Shown piece after piece: positions 25,466-37,325 of a stretch of 64,000 nucleotides of DNA. Location of the stretch: the NCBI RefSeq assembly GCF_965638725.1, contig NC_134956.1, positions 24,921,047 to 24,985,046 of the forward strand, written 5' to 3'. Position numbers and translations under genes: made by a program. Within the stretch, counting starts at the first letter, position 1, and each line of letters begins with the position of its first letter. Source of the DNA: Aptenodytes patagonicus. Its lineage: Eukaryota; Chordata; Aves; Sphenisciformes; Spheniscidae. Under the pieces are notes generated by a model that saw only the letters and a list, made by a program, of their open reading frames with translations, was not told the DNA's origin and did not search any database.

Positions 25466-28400
25466 TCAGTCCAAAGTAAAAGTTGAGATGGTCTGAAGCA
25501 AAACACAGACACTGAGAAAGATCAGCTGTCTCACTTTAAAGGTTTTCTTTGATGCAGATTTCTTAGGATGATATATCATGGATATTAGATCTTCCTATCC
25601 CCCACCTTTTCCATGATGGCCTTGAATATTCTGGGATCCCAGCACTCCTTAATGCTTTCTTAAAAAACTGGGCTGCTCCGAGGAGCCTCACTTGTGTTTT
25701 TCTCCTCCTGAAGACCAGGCTCCTCCCTAGGTATGTCTTAGGAGGCACAGGCTTTGCAGCTGTACACTGAGGGGCTGATTTGGAAGAAAACATATTTCCT
25801 TGCTCAAAGAACCTTAACCCTTGTAAAACCAAGTGCTGGATGGGATATATACAATACATCCCTGTTACTGCAAGACAAACCGTACCGGTTCACACCAAAT
25901 TAATTCTACAGCTCTGAAGAAATTAACTCAATATAAGCAGTTTCTCCAGGCAAGGCAGGTGCAGGCATAACTTTGCGCTTCATTATTGGAAATTCAATGC
26001 CATCCCTAAATTTGTTTATGCCCTACCAAATTAATTAAACCAATCCAAGAAGTTAATTTCAGTTACTTTGGTCCAAATTAAGCAGGATCTTTGAACACCT
26101 TTCACTGCTTTCATGAAACTGTTAGTGGTGTAAAGTTCTACGTGCGCATCAAGTTTCCTGCTAGATGAGGGTCCATCAGCAGAGTTTTCATTTAACAAAT
26201 CATACAGAGGACAAACCTCAGTTTCTCTGGGCAGAGGTGTACGTGACCCAGTACTGAATGGCTTGATCAGTCTGACATTTTAAGCACATCTTTTACGTTT
26301 TGTAGTATGAGCTCCTCATTCTTGTATCGCCTTACCACTCGTCTGACTTTCCAGAGCACGCAGCTCTGGAACCACCCATGCTGCCCACACAGAAGTTGCA
26401 AATTGTGGCTTATTCATGTGCAAAATCTACTGGGGACAGGAAAGGCAGGATGGTCCCCTTGTTAACAAAATACCTCCAGTAATAAGGGTTTGCAACAGAA
26501 TTTCTCACTTTAAGTTGTTAACTATCTGTCTTGGCTTATCACCTGCTAGCCTCAGTTCACACCTCTTCTGACTAAGGCACAGGGCTCACCAGTGCTACGA
26601 TAAATACTAATTCTCCCCCATCCAGTAACCATTAAGTTGCCAATTCACTCCTCTTCTGATCTCTGGGTTTCAAAATAACGTTACTTTATACTTCAGCTGG
26701 AGATTCCCAAACACTAGACTATATTATCTTTCTCTCCCACAGATGGAAATAGTAAAACTCAAGAAAAATTAAGTAACTCCATGAAGAAAACGCTGCTGAT
26801 GAACGGCTTATCAGTTCTGCCTCCCAGCCCACGGCTCTACCAGCCTCGTGTGACAGGAAGAAAAGCCACAAGGCCTCAGTACCCCAGATCATCGCTCCGC
26901 CTGCCGCGCTGCTCAGTACTCCTGTTCTCAAGAGCTGGCTCTTGCTCTGGCACGCTCGAAGGCTGGCACTGCAGCTTTGAGCTGCTCCAAGGGTAGGCTG
27001 ATCCGTGCCAGCCCCTCACCACCGGCACAGAGGGGAAGCTGCTCTTGCAAGCTGTCTGACTGACAGCGGTTTGCAAACACACAGTCATTTCAATCCGTCA
27101 CAGTCCGCGCTAAAAACTCCTCCAGCCCATGCTTTTTGCTGACATTTGACTTGCTGCAGTGCATCTTGTCCCAACACGGTGCATCCTTCTCACGTCGTCC
27201 TAGAGCCAACCAAGGATTCATTTGCTTGATTTTTACGTTTGAAATTCAGGACTGTTCACCAAAGGACTCCAGAGACTTTCTGGAGAAAACTCTGATCCCT
27301 GCAAAATAGGGGAATGGTGGTACAAAGACAGTCCGAAAGTGGCAACTGAACTTCTGAGAAAGGAAAGTACTTGGTTGAGTTGTTTGAGGCTCTTGGGTTT
27401 TTTCTTTGTTTGCTTGCTTTGCTATTATAGTCAAACAACATTTTTGGAAAATCATACATTTCTGAAAGATTTGTCACCCAAGTTGCCTTATTTAGGTATG
27501 AACTGAAAGAATCCATCCAGCTGTCTAACAGGTCACCTTCCAAAAAACCCGAACACCCAAAAAAGCCAGAAACACAGAATTTTCTCATGTGGAAAGCTAG
27601 TAACAAAAATTAAAAGAAACCCCCAATTCATAATCTTGAGATCCAAACCATGCTTTTTTGAAACAAATTTGCAAATTATGCTTCAGTGACTCTTCCGAAG
27701 TCATACAGCAAGTCAGTGGCAAACTAACCATACAGCTGCTGTGCACAGTCATACGCCTATTCTGAGGTACATGACGATGCAAAATCCAGATTATTCTTTT
27801 TTTATATTCATCCTATAGTCCTAATTATAGGGTAAGTTATTGTTCTTAGTAAGTCAAGTTTATTGTAAGTATTCTTCAGTTATAAGCCAATATTATGAGA
27901 CAAATAATTTACTCCAGGATAATTTTAGGACACTTTCTTTAGTTGGACGATTGCTATTTCCATCATTCTGTTGACTAACCCTGAAGAGCAAGAGTGAAAA
28001 AACCCACAGTATCCTCTGGGATACAGCCCGCTGTTTGAAGCGTGCCTTCCAAATGGACAGACCCAATTCACCCGCCGTACAAAACCTTCCAGACAAAAGG
28101 TCAGCCGTGTTCTTCTTCAGGTATGCACTAAACTAGCCATGAAATCGATGCTGCCAGCTCATCAGAAACCGCTATTTTCTGTAAACGAGTCTAACCAATC
28201 TACCCGACGGGTACCTTCCTGCTTTAACGGAACTTTTCTTCTTCTGGGAGCCAATTCGATTTCTTGGCTCTGGGAAAGGGGGATCATAAGGGACATGAAA
28301 ATACAACTCTGGTTTTGTCTTGAAGACAGTTTGTCATTTTTTCTCTCCTACCAAAACACAGGTCCAATATTGTCTATATGGAAAAAATACATTGGCTGTT

Positions 28401-30640
28401 TGGATAAATGAGAACACGTATGCTACTACCGGTCTGACCACACGCACTGACTCCCACGGAATAGCACGGCAAGAGTTCCTTTTTCCACCTACATTTGCGA
28501 CACTACGTCCCAGCTTACATATTTATGCAGCACCAACTACCAACATATCTATGGTCTGCTTCTACAGAAAGAGATAGAAATGAGATAATACACAGTTGAA
28601 AACCAGGTTTTTTTAATCTCATAGTCACTCAAGGCGGCTTTGAAATACACAGGAGCTTTCTATAACCAAGGGTTGATCAAAGAATGAGAATTAAAATACT
28701 GAGATTCCACAGAAACCGTTCTGAGTTTTGCCAGGGTCAGCTCTCTTCTGTCCCATAAAGTGCCGAGCAGATGCCGTCACCGCAGTGCATCACCATGTTC
28801 CCACTGAAAGCAGCTGCAAAGTTCTCATAAGGGTTCAACAAATACAGCAATTTCAGTGGCAGCCAAGGACACCCAGACACTCACACGGCTGCGTCTGCAC
28901 CTTTCAGATCACATGGGGGGACTATCCTCTAACTCACTGTATGGGACCCTTCTCAAGATAAGATCTTAACAAAAAAGTTAACGCAGTTACATGTATTACA
29001 CTGCCAGTGTGCCTCCCACATAGGAGGGTTTGTCCTGAATCCTTAGGTGAAAACTTCTCCTTACACCCACTGTCACACATTGTGCCACGCGCTGTTGGTC
29101 TTAATGGTTTTGCTTCTGTCATTCATAAAGGTAACGCCTCCACCTACTTAAACTGAAAGATGCTTCGGCTCTACATTTACAGAGCACGTCAGGAGTTTTT
29201 AGGAGGAAAGCCGCAAGCTAAGTGTGGTATTATCCTAAGAAACAGTCTTGCACGGGTATTAGACAAACAGATGTCTTCAGCTACCGTAGGACCTGGCCAC
29301 TGGCAGGAAATAATTCTGCGAGTGGTGCTTGGACAGATTTCAAGAGCTGAAGCATGGCAGGCTGATTACCGGTTCTCACCTTTCAATCTGAGACCAACTG
29401 GGAAAGGTCAGAGCTGCTGCTGCTGATAGGCCAGACACATGGAATTAATTTCAGTGTCTGGCAAACACCTTCACCAAAATATGCTGAAAATTCTGCTATT
29501 TAAAGTAGCTCAGCAAGCCGAGTTCGTTATCCCACTTGAATCACAAAGCTCTCCCTTGCTACAGGCGTTGTTGCAGCACAGAGCTAAGCGAAATCTGTAA
29601 AATCGATGTGAGCAGCAAGACAACACACACCCGGGGACCTGGCCTGCTCGGGTTCCCTGCTGCTGCCGGGAGCTGCGCGAGCCAGGTCAGCGCTGTGCGC
29701 GGCGTGCCCACGCTGCTCTGCAGGCACAGAGCCTGTGAGCGGGATGCTCTGTACTGCGGTAGCCGGCAAACCACGCTAACATTATCTACAACTCAGAAAA
29801 TACTGCGTTAAAGGTGTAGCGTCACGGGCTACTTCAGCAGTCGCCAGGGACATAATGCATGGGGATATGCGGTTTGTGCAGCCACCATCACACCCCGCAT
29901 CGCGGCACTGTCACTGCGCTGAAAAGATCTTGCAGGGTGCCAGCTGTGGTTTAGAAGATGCAATGCGCCCAAGTGGTTCTCTCTGCTTTAGCTTATTTTT
30001 AAGTTCCCATCAAAGAAGCCATTTCACAGAGACTTTTTCCAGCATGTTTATGACCCAAATTCCATGGTTTTAATTCTGTATTTTCAGAGTTGAATCACAA
30101 GTTAAAAATAAACTGATGGAATAAACCCCACACCTTCCCTCTCTCAGACACACTCTCACACGCATACTTCTCATGTGAGAGCAAGGCGATGCTTCAGAAG
30201 GCTTAATGGCAAGAGCAGTGCTTCAGGCTTGTTATTGAAACGTCACGGCGGAATCAGAACCTACATAGGAAAATGAAAATAAACAGTGCTGTTGCCAGTA
30301 CGCGCTGCAACTGCGGAAGAACAAGCTGCCGGGACACGTCGTGTTTACATTTATAAATCCAATGCTGGGAAAAGGTAAAGACTGAGGGATGTGAAGAAGA
30401 GAGGAGGAGGGAAATCAGTGCCTCTGCGGCTTCAGGCGGCTCACGCTTTGTTATACCGACGCAGTCGTGGTCACGGAAGATATTTAGGGTGGCCTGTCTC
30501 CCTTTCTTTCTGCGTCTCCTGAAAAAAAACATTTAGCTGCTAGTATTTTATTTAAAAATCAATTCTAGCGCTGGAAACATGCCAAAGACAACAGCCAGAA
30601 GATCAAGGAAATTCAGCGCTTTTCGTAACAGGGGAACAGA
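25466..30640. other. Non-coding stretch upstream of the THUMPD3 CpG island
   Basis: No supportable gene. A smaller CpG-rich patch lies at roughly 29,625-29,770. The final kilobase approaches the THUMPD3 promoter and might carry a divergent minus-strand transcript, but no exon of one could be identified. Confidence 0.45.
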
Positions 30641-31314
30641 AAGGAAACGGCCACCCATGGTTTGCCACCCAACGGCAAGCGACCGCCGGCGGCCGCCGCG
30701 GCTCACCCGCCGCGCAGCGCTCACCCGGCAGGGCCCGCCGACGGCTCCGCCAGAGCCCCCCGCCGACCCACCGGCGCGGCGGGACGTTCCCGCCCCCTGC
30801 GCCGCAGCGGGGCGCCGAGGGGGGCTGCGGGGGGCGCCGAGGGGGGCCCCAGGGGGAGCTGCGGGGGGCTGCGGGGGCCCCGAGGGGAGCCCCGGGGGGA
30901 GCTGAGGGAGCCCCGAGGGGAGCTGCCGCCGCCCCCCGAGGGGAGCTGCCGCCGCCGCCCGCGCAGGCCGGGGCCGCGGCCCACTACTGGGCTGGTAACC
31001 TGCGGCTGTAACCCGGGGCTCCGCGCCGTTAACGCTCCTCGAGGAAGCCGTGACCGGCCGGCGCTAGGTCGGAAGAGCAGCAAGGCGCACCGGCCCGCGG
31101 CCTGCGCGGACCCGCCTTCCCCGCCCCGGGCCTTCTGCTCGCAGCCGCCCAGTCGCCATCCGGCGGGACAAAACTCTACCTCTCTGCCCGCGGCCGCCGC
31201 CTGCCCCGCACCGCCGCGGGCCGCTCCCGAGGCGGCGGCTCGGGCCGCTCCCGCCCTCGCCCCCCCCTCCCCGCCCGGGGCGCGGGGCCGCGGGCGCCGG
31301 GTGCCCCGCCGTCG

Positions 31315-31332
31315 GGCAGCAGGGGGCGCTGC
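31315..31332 (+). promoter_or_regulatory. CTCF-like motif in the THUMPD3 promoter
   Basis: The sequence GGCAGCAGGGGGCGCTGC closely fits the known CTCF core CCASYAGRKGGCRS, differing at the first core base. It sits in the CpG island about 210 bases upstream of the THUMPD3 start codon. Binding is inferred from the motif only. Confidence 0.4.
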
Positions 31333-31367
31333 CGCGCTGCCGCCAGTGCGCGGGCGCGGCGCCCGGC

Positions 31368-31374
31368 CCGGAAG
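31368..31374 (+). promoter_or_regulatory. ETS-family site CCGGAAG
   Basis: CCGGAAG, followed directly by a second GCGGAAG. This is the classic ETS/GABP element of housekeeping promoters and lies 164 bases before the THUMPD3 ATG. Confidence 0.4.
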
Positions 31375-31537
31375 CGGAAGGGGAAGGAAGGGGCGGGCGG
31401 CGGCGGCGCGTGGTGCTGCGTGTGCCGGCGGCGGTGCCGGTTGGGCGGCGGGAGGCCCCGGCGCTGCGCGGCCCGGCCCGGCCCGGCCCGGCCCTGCCCG
31501 GCGGTCACCGTCCGCCGGCGTCCCTCGGCGGCGGGGC

Positions 31538-31768
31538 ATGGCGGAAGCGGAGGCGGCCGGCGGCGCGGGGGAGGGCGCGGCGGCGGGTCAGGGTCCAGCC
31601 CCGGCCGAGGAGGGCGCGGAGCTCGCGGCCGTCGTCGGCGCCACCGTGCCCACCGGGTTCGAGCTGACGGCGGCCGAGGAGGTGCAGGAGAAGCTGGGCT
31701 CGGCCTCCAGGATCAGCAGGGACCGGGGGAAGATCTACTTCGAGGTCCCGGCCCGGGGCCTGCCGCAG
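31538..31768 (+). CDS. THUMPD3: THUMPD3 coding exon 1 (residues 1-77)
   Basis: Encodes an Ala/Glu/Gly-rich start and then the conserved segment GATVPTGFELTAAEEVQEKL and SRDRGKIYFEVP. The donor is CAG|GTCCGC, weak beyond the GT, but the human junction (LAQ|VH) supports it. Confidence 0.93.
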
Positions 31769-34700
31769 GTCCGCGCGGGCTGCCCGCCCCGCCCCGCTCC
31801 CCGCCCCGCTCCCGCTCCCCGGGCGGCGGCCCCGGCCCGCCGCGGCTCCCGCTGCCGTCGCCCGCTCCGCCGGCGGGGCCCTGGGGGGCGCCGGGCGCGC
31901 CTGTCGGCCTTGCTCCCCCCCGGCAGCCGCGGCCGTGACTGGGCTGGCGGCGGTTGTAATGCGGGCGGCTGGATCCTGGCCCGTCACGAGCGAAATCCCT
32001 GGGGTTTAGAGGCGTTCGTGACGAAAAACACTTCAAAGTTCTGCTTTGGCTGTCTTGGCTCAAGAGCTACGTCCAGGTCTATTTTGTTTTCGCAAGGGTA
32101 GATGAAGTCAAAGACGGGGAGCTTAAATCGGTGCAAAGAAGTCTTCCCTCTGGCTTTGCACGTAAATTGATAACCCCCGCGTAAACAAAAGCGGAAAAAC
32201 GCGGTCTCCTAAATCCAGCTGTAAGGCGACAAAATTCTAATGACGATAAACACCGTCCCCTAGACGTACGTGGTCAGTAACGTGCCACCGCCGTTTCTCA
32301 TTTCCCCTAGGTCCATCGCCTAAGGTCAGTGGATAATTTATTTGTTGTCGTTCAGGAGTTCAAAGACTATCAATTTAAAGAAAACAAGGTGAGTTGCTCC
32401 TCACTTTCCAACCAGTTCTGTGTCTTGGAGAGGTTTTTTTAATTTAAGACTAGTTTCAGAAAGTACTCGGTTTCATGAACAAGGGGTTTTTTTATTTTAT
32501 TTGCGATATTATCCCAGTTCCTCTTTGCTGGCTTGTAAAACGGGAGCGCGGTCGTGTTGTCTAACATCGTTTCTTCAGTTAAATATGTTGCATGGGCAAA
32601 ATCTAGGATGAGAGCCGATACCATGCTTGTAGGTCACGCTTAGACACGGGACGGTAAAGTATCGCTCCGGTCACTTAACTTAGTGTTAGCTGTTTATTTG
32701 ACAAGATAAATGATGAAATACCATGGGTCCTGTGACTTTAAGTGCAATTCAGTTTAGTTATGGCAAAAATAGCACAAAAAGCTGTAAGCTTTGCTTAAAT
32801 GTATAGCGGGTTACATGTTTAGGAGACTAATTTGAGAGACTTTAAAAAAGGATAGCTTTTAAAGGGATGGAGTGACTTCAAAGCACAACTGTTTTTTGTC
32901 TTTTAAAGGAAGATGCTCTAAAGGATTTGGAAGATTTGGTTAAAAAACTGCCTTGGACCGATCCGTTGAAAGTTTGGGAGCTGAACAACAGCTTAAAAAA
33001 GAAAAAGACAAAACGCAAAAAACATAATCTGCAGAGCACTGCAAGCAAAGAGAAGTTGAATGACGATGGAGACGAGGAAGGAAGAGATCAAAAAGACGCT
33101 AGTAAACAGGAGGACCGTGCCCAAAACGCTGCAGGTGTAGAACCCGTTAGCGGCCAGGATTCAGAAAAGACACAAGGAGTGGCATCCCGAAACGGGGGGG
33201 AGGAGGAGGAGGATAATGAACAGTCAGATGCTAAAGACGAATTGCAGGCAGGTTCTGGGAGCGAGACCAAGGCTGGTGACGGTAAGACAAGCGAAGGAGA
33301 GGCGAAGGTGTTGAAGTTCCGTGTGACGTGCAACAGGGCAGGAGACAAGCACAGTTTCACGTCAAACGAGGCTGCAAGAGACTTCGGTGGAGCTGTGCAG
33401 GAGCACTTCCAGTGGAAGGCTGACATGACTAACTTTGATGTAGAGGTATAGTGTTGTGCCTTGGAAATACCTACGTTTCTGTTGTAAAAATTCTTAGTTC
33501 TTAATTCTGACGCTTAGAGCTCTCCAAAATGCCTTCAAAAGATGACTCTGGAACTAAAGACTGGTAATGCTGAAATCACGTCCTCCTCAGAAGCATTCAC
33601 TTCATTGACCCTCAGATCCCACCACTTGCTCGTGCTTTGGCTATCCATAATAATAATCTCTTTTGTGGCCCGGCATGGGTACCTCTCCTCTTCCTCGCGT
33701 CCCTCTTTTGCTCTGCAAACACTGTTGTCTTCTCCTCAGGTTAACTGATTAACATCACTACACCCAGTGAAGCCGAGCTGGTCCCCAAAAGCTTTCCGCT
33801 CTCCCTCAACCACAGCCAAAGCTCTGGTACCAAGTAGCCCCTCCTCCTGTAGTGTTTGGTCTCGTTCATATTTAAATATAATGTAGGCGCCTTCTGCTGT
33901 ACTTCTGCCCTCATTAAATCTTTCCTTAATCCATTGTTTTATATCGGTGTAAGTTAACAGAAGATATTCCACCTAGAAGCTGTAGTTTTATGGGTGAAGG
34001 GGACAAAAAGGGTTAACATTAACCGGTGTTTATTTCTTATCATGGGGAAAGCAGAGATTTGGAAAGGGCGACCAACAGACGTGATCCATCAGTGGTGAGG
34101 GACCACCATTTTCTGAGGGGCAGAAAAACTAAGTTTTTCTTGCAAGTCTGTTAAGCGCTGGCCCACTGTTCTATAACAATATTTTCACCTTCCAAATGAA
34201 CGTGGTGGAGGGGACCAGGAATATGACTTTTATTGCTGCTTTGCAAATGCTTCCCTGTGACTTGCAGGGCTTACCTGACTTCTCCCCCATACTTGGAAAA
34301 CAAAGCTTTTTAAAAGTCGGCATAACGGTTACAGCACTTTTTGAAGTCTTGTGTAAAAGATTCCGTGTGAATGAGAAAAATGCGTGAACGCTCTCCTGAA
34401 TTTTGTCCATTGTTGCCATTAAAATGGTGCATTGCTTTTCTTCCAAGAACGCTCTTTTATACGTAGGTCCTGTTTTTTAAGCTACCATCTGAGATTCTCA
34501 TAAATATTTACCAGGCATACTACGGAAAACTTCTGTTACTCCTGAAATTTAGTTCACGTTTTTTCTTTAGGTTCTTCTGAATATTCACAATAATGAAGTA
34601 GTTGTGGGTATCGCATTAACTGAAGAGAGTCTTCACAGAAGAAACATTACACATTTTGGACCCACGACTCTTCGTTCAACTCTCGCTTATGGCATGCTTA

Positions 34701-36769
34701 GGTCAGTGCAATTGCATGGTATTATATTATTCTCAGTTAACAAGTCATTTTGTTTCAGAAATTAGATCCTTTATCCCCCCCCCCCCCCCGCTTCCTCAAA
34801 AGCCATTTCTGTTAATTCTTGAAAAAAGAAAAAGAAAAAAAAAAGCATAGTTGCTGAAACAGTGTGCTTTGTAATTAGCAGTGGATGTTTTCCAGCTAAG
34901 TAAAGTAAACGTTTGCTGTGTTAGCCAATTTTCAAAATACTGTACCGCATTCTTGAAAAGTATTTCACTGTATTGCTGCTTATAAAATGCTAATTAACGG
35001 ATGGAAAAAATAATCACATAGAAGTTTTTCTGTTAGAAGGGTAGAATCAGAGTGAGTAAAATAGTTGTTTTGCTTCCTTACAGAAATTCACATTTTTAAG
35101 ACTTTCCTCCCTACATCTCTTTTTCTGTTCCTCAGACTCTGTGATCCACAGCCAACGGATATCATAGTTGATCCCATGTGTGGTACAGGTGCAATACCAA
35201 TAGAGGTGATTCTTCCTTTATTTTTTAACTTACTAAAACTTGACAGTATCTGCAACTGAATAATACGTGTAAGTTTTCTTGGTAATAACTGAATAGCGAA
35301 CTCCGAAAGTATCTCCCCAACTTTTAAACAGACACAAATACACTTTTTGTAAATGACCTCATTTTCCTTCCCAAAGCTGTAGCAGGAAGAAACTAATCCC
35401 AAAAGTATTTCGAACTTTTAAGGTGCATAATACCTATAACAGAGATCTGTTACAGAACTTTAAAATCATTGACATCCACTTCCAGTTGTTTTGTTGTATT
35501 CTGTCATATTTAAGTAATTCTTCTGTTTGTTTTGTTTTAAATGAGGTAATGTTGATGCTAATGTTGCTTATTATCAATATTTCCCCCCAGGGAGCTACAG
35601 AATGGCCTAGCTGCTACCATATTGCTGGTGATAACAACCCACAAGCTGTAAAGAGAGCAGCAAACAACATCTGTTCTTTACTAAAGAAAAATGAGAATAA
35701 GGAAAGGTAAGAAGAGTACGAGTGGTTTTCTTTTCCTGTAGTATCGTATGTAAAGAAATCCATTTTGCCTTGATGCATTTGACTCTCTTGTTCATATTCT
35801 ATTTATTCTTTTGCTAACATTATGGACCTCCTCAATTTAAAAATATTCTCAGTAAACCGTGTCTGAGATAAACATCTTTGCACTTGCAGCAGTACTTCCC
35901 TGGGCATACCCTTAGACATCGTTCAGTGGGATATTTGCAATCTCCCTTTGCGGACTGGATCTGTGGACATCATTGTGTCAGACATGCCTTTTGGAAAGAG
36001 GTGAGGTATCACTGGTAAAGTTACTGCGCTTAACTGCCGCTGCTGCATGTGCTTGCCTGCCCAGGGTCAGGGTTCTCTCTAGTTACTTACTTAACTGGGC
36101 CTAATGAAGAAGTATTGATGTACTCTATATTAAAAATGCAGGTTGAAATTAATAGTAAATGTCCTGAATGAGCTAATCCATGTCTGAAAGACCAACAGCA
36201 GTTAACTATTTTTCAGTTATCACAAAGGGGATCTTAATTTATTTTGCAGGATAGGGTCAAAGAAGAAGAACTGGGATCTCTATCCAGCCTGCCTTATGGA
36301 GATGGGCCGGATCTGCACACCAGGGACAGGCAGGGCTGTGCTGCTTACGCAGGACAAGAAATGCTTTGCCAAGGTATGTTCTGCGAGAGAAAACCGAACC
36401 TATTTACACTTGAAAATATATTGAGGAAAAAATTGTAAGCTGACTTCATTACAGAAGATGATCTATTTTTAGAGCAGTAATTAGTAACATTTAAACGCAG
36501 TTTTGGACCTGAAGAGTCATTTGATGTTGCCATCAGATGTGATTTAGAATAATCAAAAATAATTTCTGAAGGAAATTTACCCTTACTGTCTTACCTTGAA
36601 GCCGCCACCGCTCTTTGTCTGTTGTTTTGCGTTGTAGGCCTTGTCACGAATGGGACACATCTGGCGCAAAGGTCAGACTGTGTGGGTGAACGTAGGGGGA
36701 CTTCATGCTGCGGTGTATCTTCTGAAACGCACCTGGGAAAGAGCAGAGGAAAAAAGATCATTCTGGTAA
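31538..36769 (+). CDS. THUMPD3: THUMPD3, tRNA (guanine-N2)-methyltransferase catalytic subunit
   Basis: The protein pairs with TRMT112 and makes N2-methylguanosine in the acceptor stem of several tRNAs. Nine coding exons: 31538-31768, 32311-32388, 32909-33445, 34571-34701, 35136-35205, 35591-35706, 35890-36000, 36250-36373, 36638-36769. All introns are GT-AG, phases agree, and the joined frame has 509 codons plus stop, against about 507 in human. The start has good context (GGGGCATGG). Seen in the protein: a conserved N-terminal block (GATVPTGFELTAAEEVQEKL), a Lys-rich then acidic low-complexity linker in exon 3, the THUMP core from about residue 235 (VLKFRVTCNRAGDKHSFTS), SAM-binding motif DPMCGTG at 338-344 and the motif-IV-like DMPFG at 419-423, where human has DLPFG. 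The C-terminus is short (EEKRSFW). It looks intact. No other gene overlaps it. Confidence 0.97.
32311..32388 (+). CDS. THUMPD3: THUMPD3 coding exon 2 (residues 78-103)
   Basis: Twenty-six codons, VHRLRSVDNLFVVVQEFKDY and on, nearly identical to human. Acceptor CCCCTAG, donor AAG|GTGAGT. Confidence 0.95.
32909..33445 (+). CDS. THUMPD3: THUMPD3 coding exon 3 (residues 104-282)
   Basis: The largest exon (179 codons). It holds the LPWTDPLKVWELN block, a Lys-rich stretch (KKKKTKRKKH), a long acidic low-complexity linker that is poorly conserved, and the beginning of the THUMP RNA-binding core. Donor GAG|GTATAG. Confidence 0.96.
34571..34701 (+). CDS. THUMPD3: THUMPD3 coding exon 4
   Basis: Completes the THUMP region (VLLNIHNNEVVVGIALTEES) and carries HRRNITHFGPTTLRSTLAYG, the link to the methyltransferase domain. 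It ends in phase 2 at CTTAG|GTCAGT. Confidence 0.96.
34775..34789. repeat. Poly(C) run in THUMPD3 intron 4
   Basis: Fifteen consecutive Cs in intron 4, with an A-rich run shortly after. A likely place for sequencing-length error but without coding effect. Confidence 0.85.
35136..35205 (+). CDS. THUMPD3: THUMPD3 coding exon 5 (SAM motif I)
   Basis: Encodes LCDPQPTDIIVDPMCGTGAI and PIE; DPMCGTG (338-344) is the S-adenosylmethionine-binding motif I. Acceptor TTCCTCAG, donor GAG|GTGATT. Confidence 0.96.
35591..35706 (+). CDS. THUMPD3: THUMPD3 coding exon 6
   Basis: Encodes GATEWPSCYHIAGDNNPQAV and on, containing the acidic motif-II position (AGDNN) that usually contacts the SAM ribose. Acceptor CCCCCCAG, donor AAAG|GTAAGA. 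Confidence 0.95.
35890..36000 (+). CDS. THUMPD3: THUMPD3 coding exon 7 (motif IV)
   Basis: Encodes LDIVQWDICNLPLRTGSVDI and SDMPFGK; DMPFG at 419-423 is the motif-IV position near the target base. Acceptor ACTTGCAG, donor AGAG|GTGAGG. Confidence 0.95.
36250..36373 (+). CDS. THUMPD3: THUMPD3 coding exon 8
   Basis: Encodes IGSKKKNWDLYPACLMEMGR through GRAVLLTQDKKCFAK, the later part of the Rossmann fold. Acceptor TTTTGCAG, donor AAG|GTATGT. Confidence 0.95.
36638..36769 (+). CDS. THUMPD3: THUMPD3 coding exon 9 and stop
   Basis: Forty-three codons, ALSRMGHIWRKGQTVWVNVG through EEKRSFW, then TAA at 36767-36769. The C-terminal tail differs from human after LKRT, as is usual for this family. Confidence 0.95.
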   Translation, partial: ALSRMGHIWRKGQTVWVNVGGLHAAVYLLKRTWERAEEKRSFW

Positions 36770-37325
36770 CCTGCGTGGAAGAAGACAAGAGGCACCTCCA
36801 GAATTTGTTGGATAGCAGTCTGGTCAAGCGGACACCTGAGAGCATAGGTCTGTCAATTCCTAAGAAAAAAACCCAAACGACCTATGTAGAAATTGTGTAA
36901 CACGAATATCCAGCCAGGGATCAACTTGAGAGCTACCAGTTGTGCTATGTGTTCTGAAACCTTGTTGTTTGACACCTCCTTCCTCCCTGCCACCCAAACT
37001 GAAATTCAGTAGCGCAATTAGTAATGCTTTCCTTTGCCTGAGTCTTCTCTACCATGTCCATTGTATTTTTCAGTTAAATGTTTATTTCCTCTGCTTATAG
37101 TAGAAAACATGTTGAGGCAGCCTTGGAGGCAACAGTTAGTTTATTTCCTGAGCTGTAGAAATCATACGTGTATCTTAAAATGACTAACATGACTACTAAG
37201 ACTGTCATCTTGAAGGGTTTAGAGGTAGTATCTCTTTAATGTAGGACTTTTCCAAATTGAAGTTTTCTGATTTATACCATTGCCCAAATGTAAACTAAGA
37301 CAATAAACCGGTATCTGTTTTTTAT
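36770..37325 (+). other. THUMPD3: Probable THUMPD3 3' UTR with poly(A) signal
   Basis: The first good polyadenylation hexamer after the stop is AATAAA at 37302-37307, giving a 3' UTR of about 550 bases. Cleavage is expected 10-25 bases later. Longer forms cannot be excluded. Confidence 0.5.

Larger units (their letters stand above)
30640..31990 (+). promoter_or_regulatory. THUMPD3: CpG island and promoter of THUMPD3
   Basis: About 1.35 kb of extremely GC- and CpG-rich sequence surrounds the first THUMPD3 exon, the standard form of a TATA-less housekeeping promoter. A CTCF-like core (CAGCAGGGGGCGCT, from 31317) and an ETS-type site CCGGAAG (31368-31374) lie 160-220 bases before the start codon at 31,538. 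No TATA box is seen at a sensible distance. The exact transcription start cannot be placed from sequence. The long open frames here are by-products of GC richness. Confidence 0.75.

Noticed and set aside
30662-32101. 479-codon frame over the THUMPD3 CpG island
   Set aside because: Ala/Pro/Arg-rich translation of GC-rich DNA; it contains exon 1 of THUMPD3 in frame but the remainder has no family resemblance and other strands are equally open.
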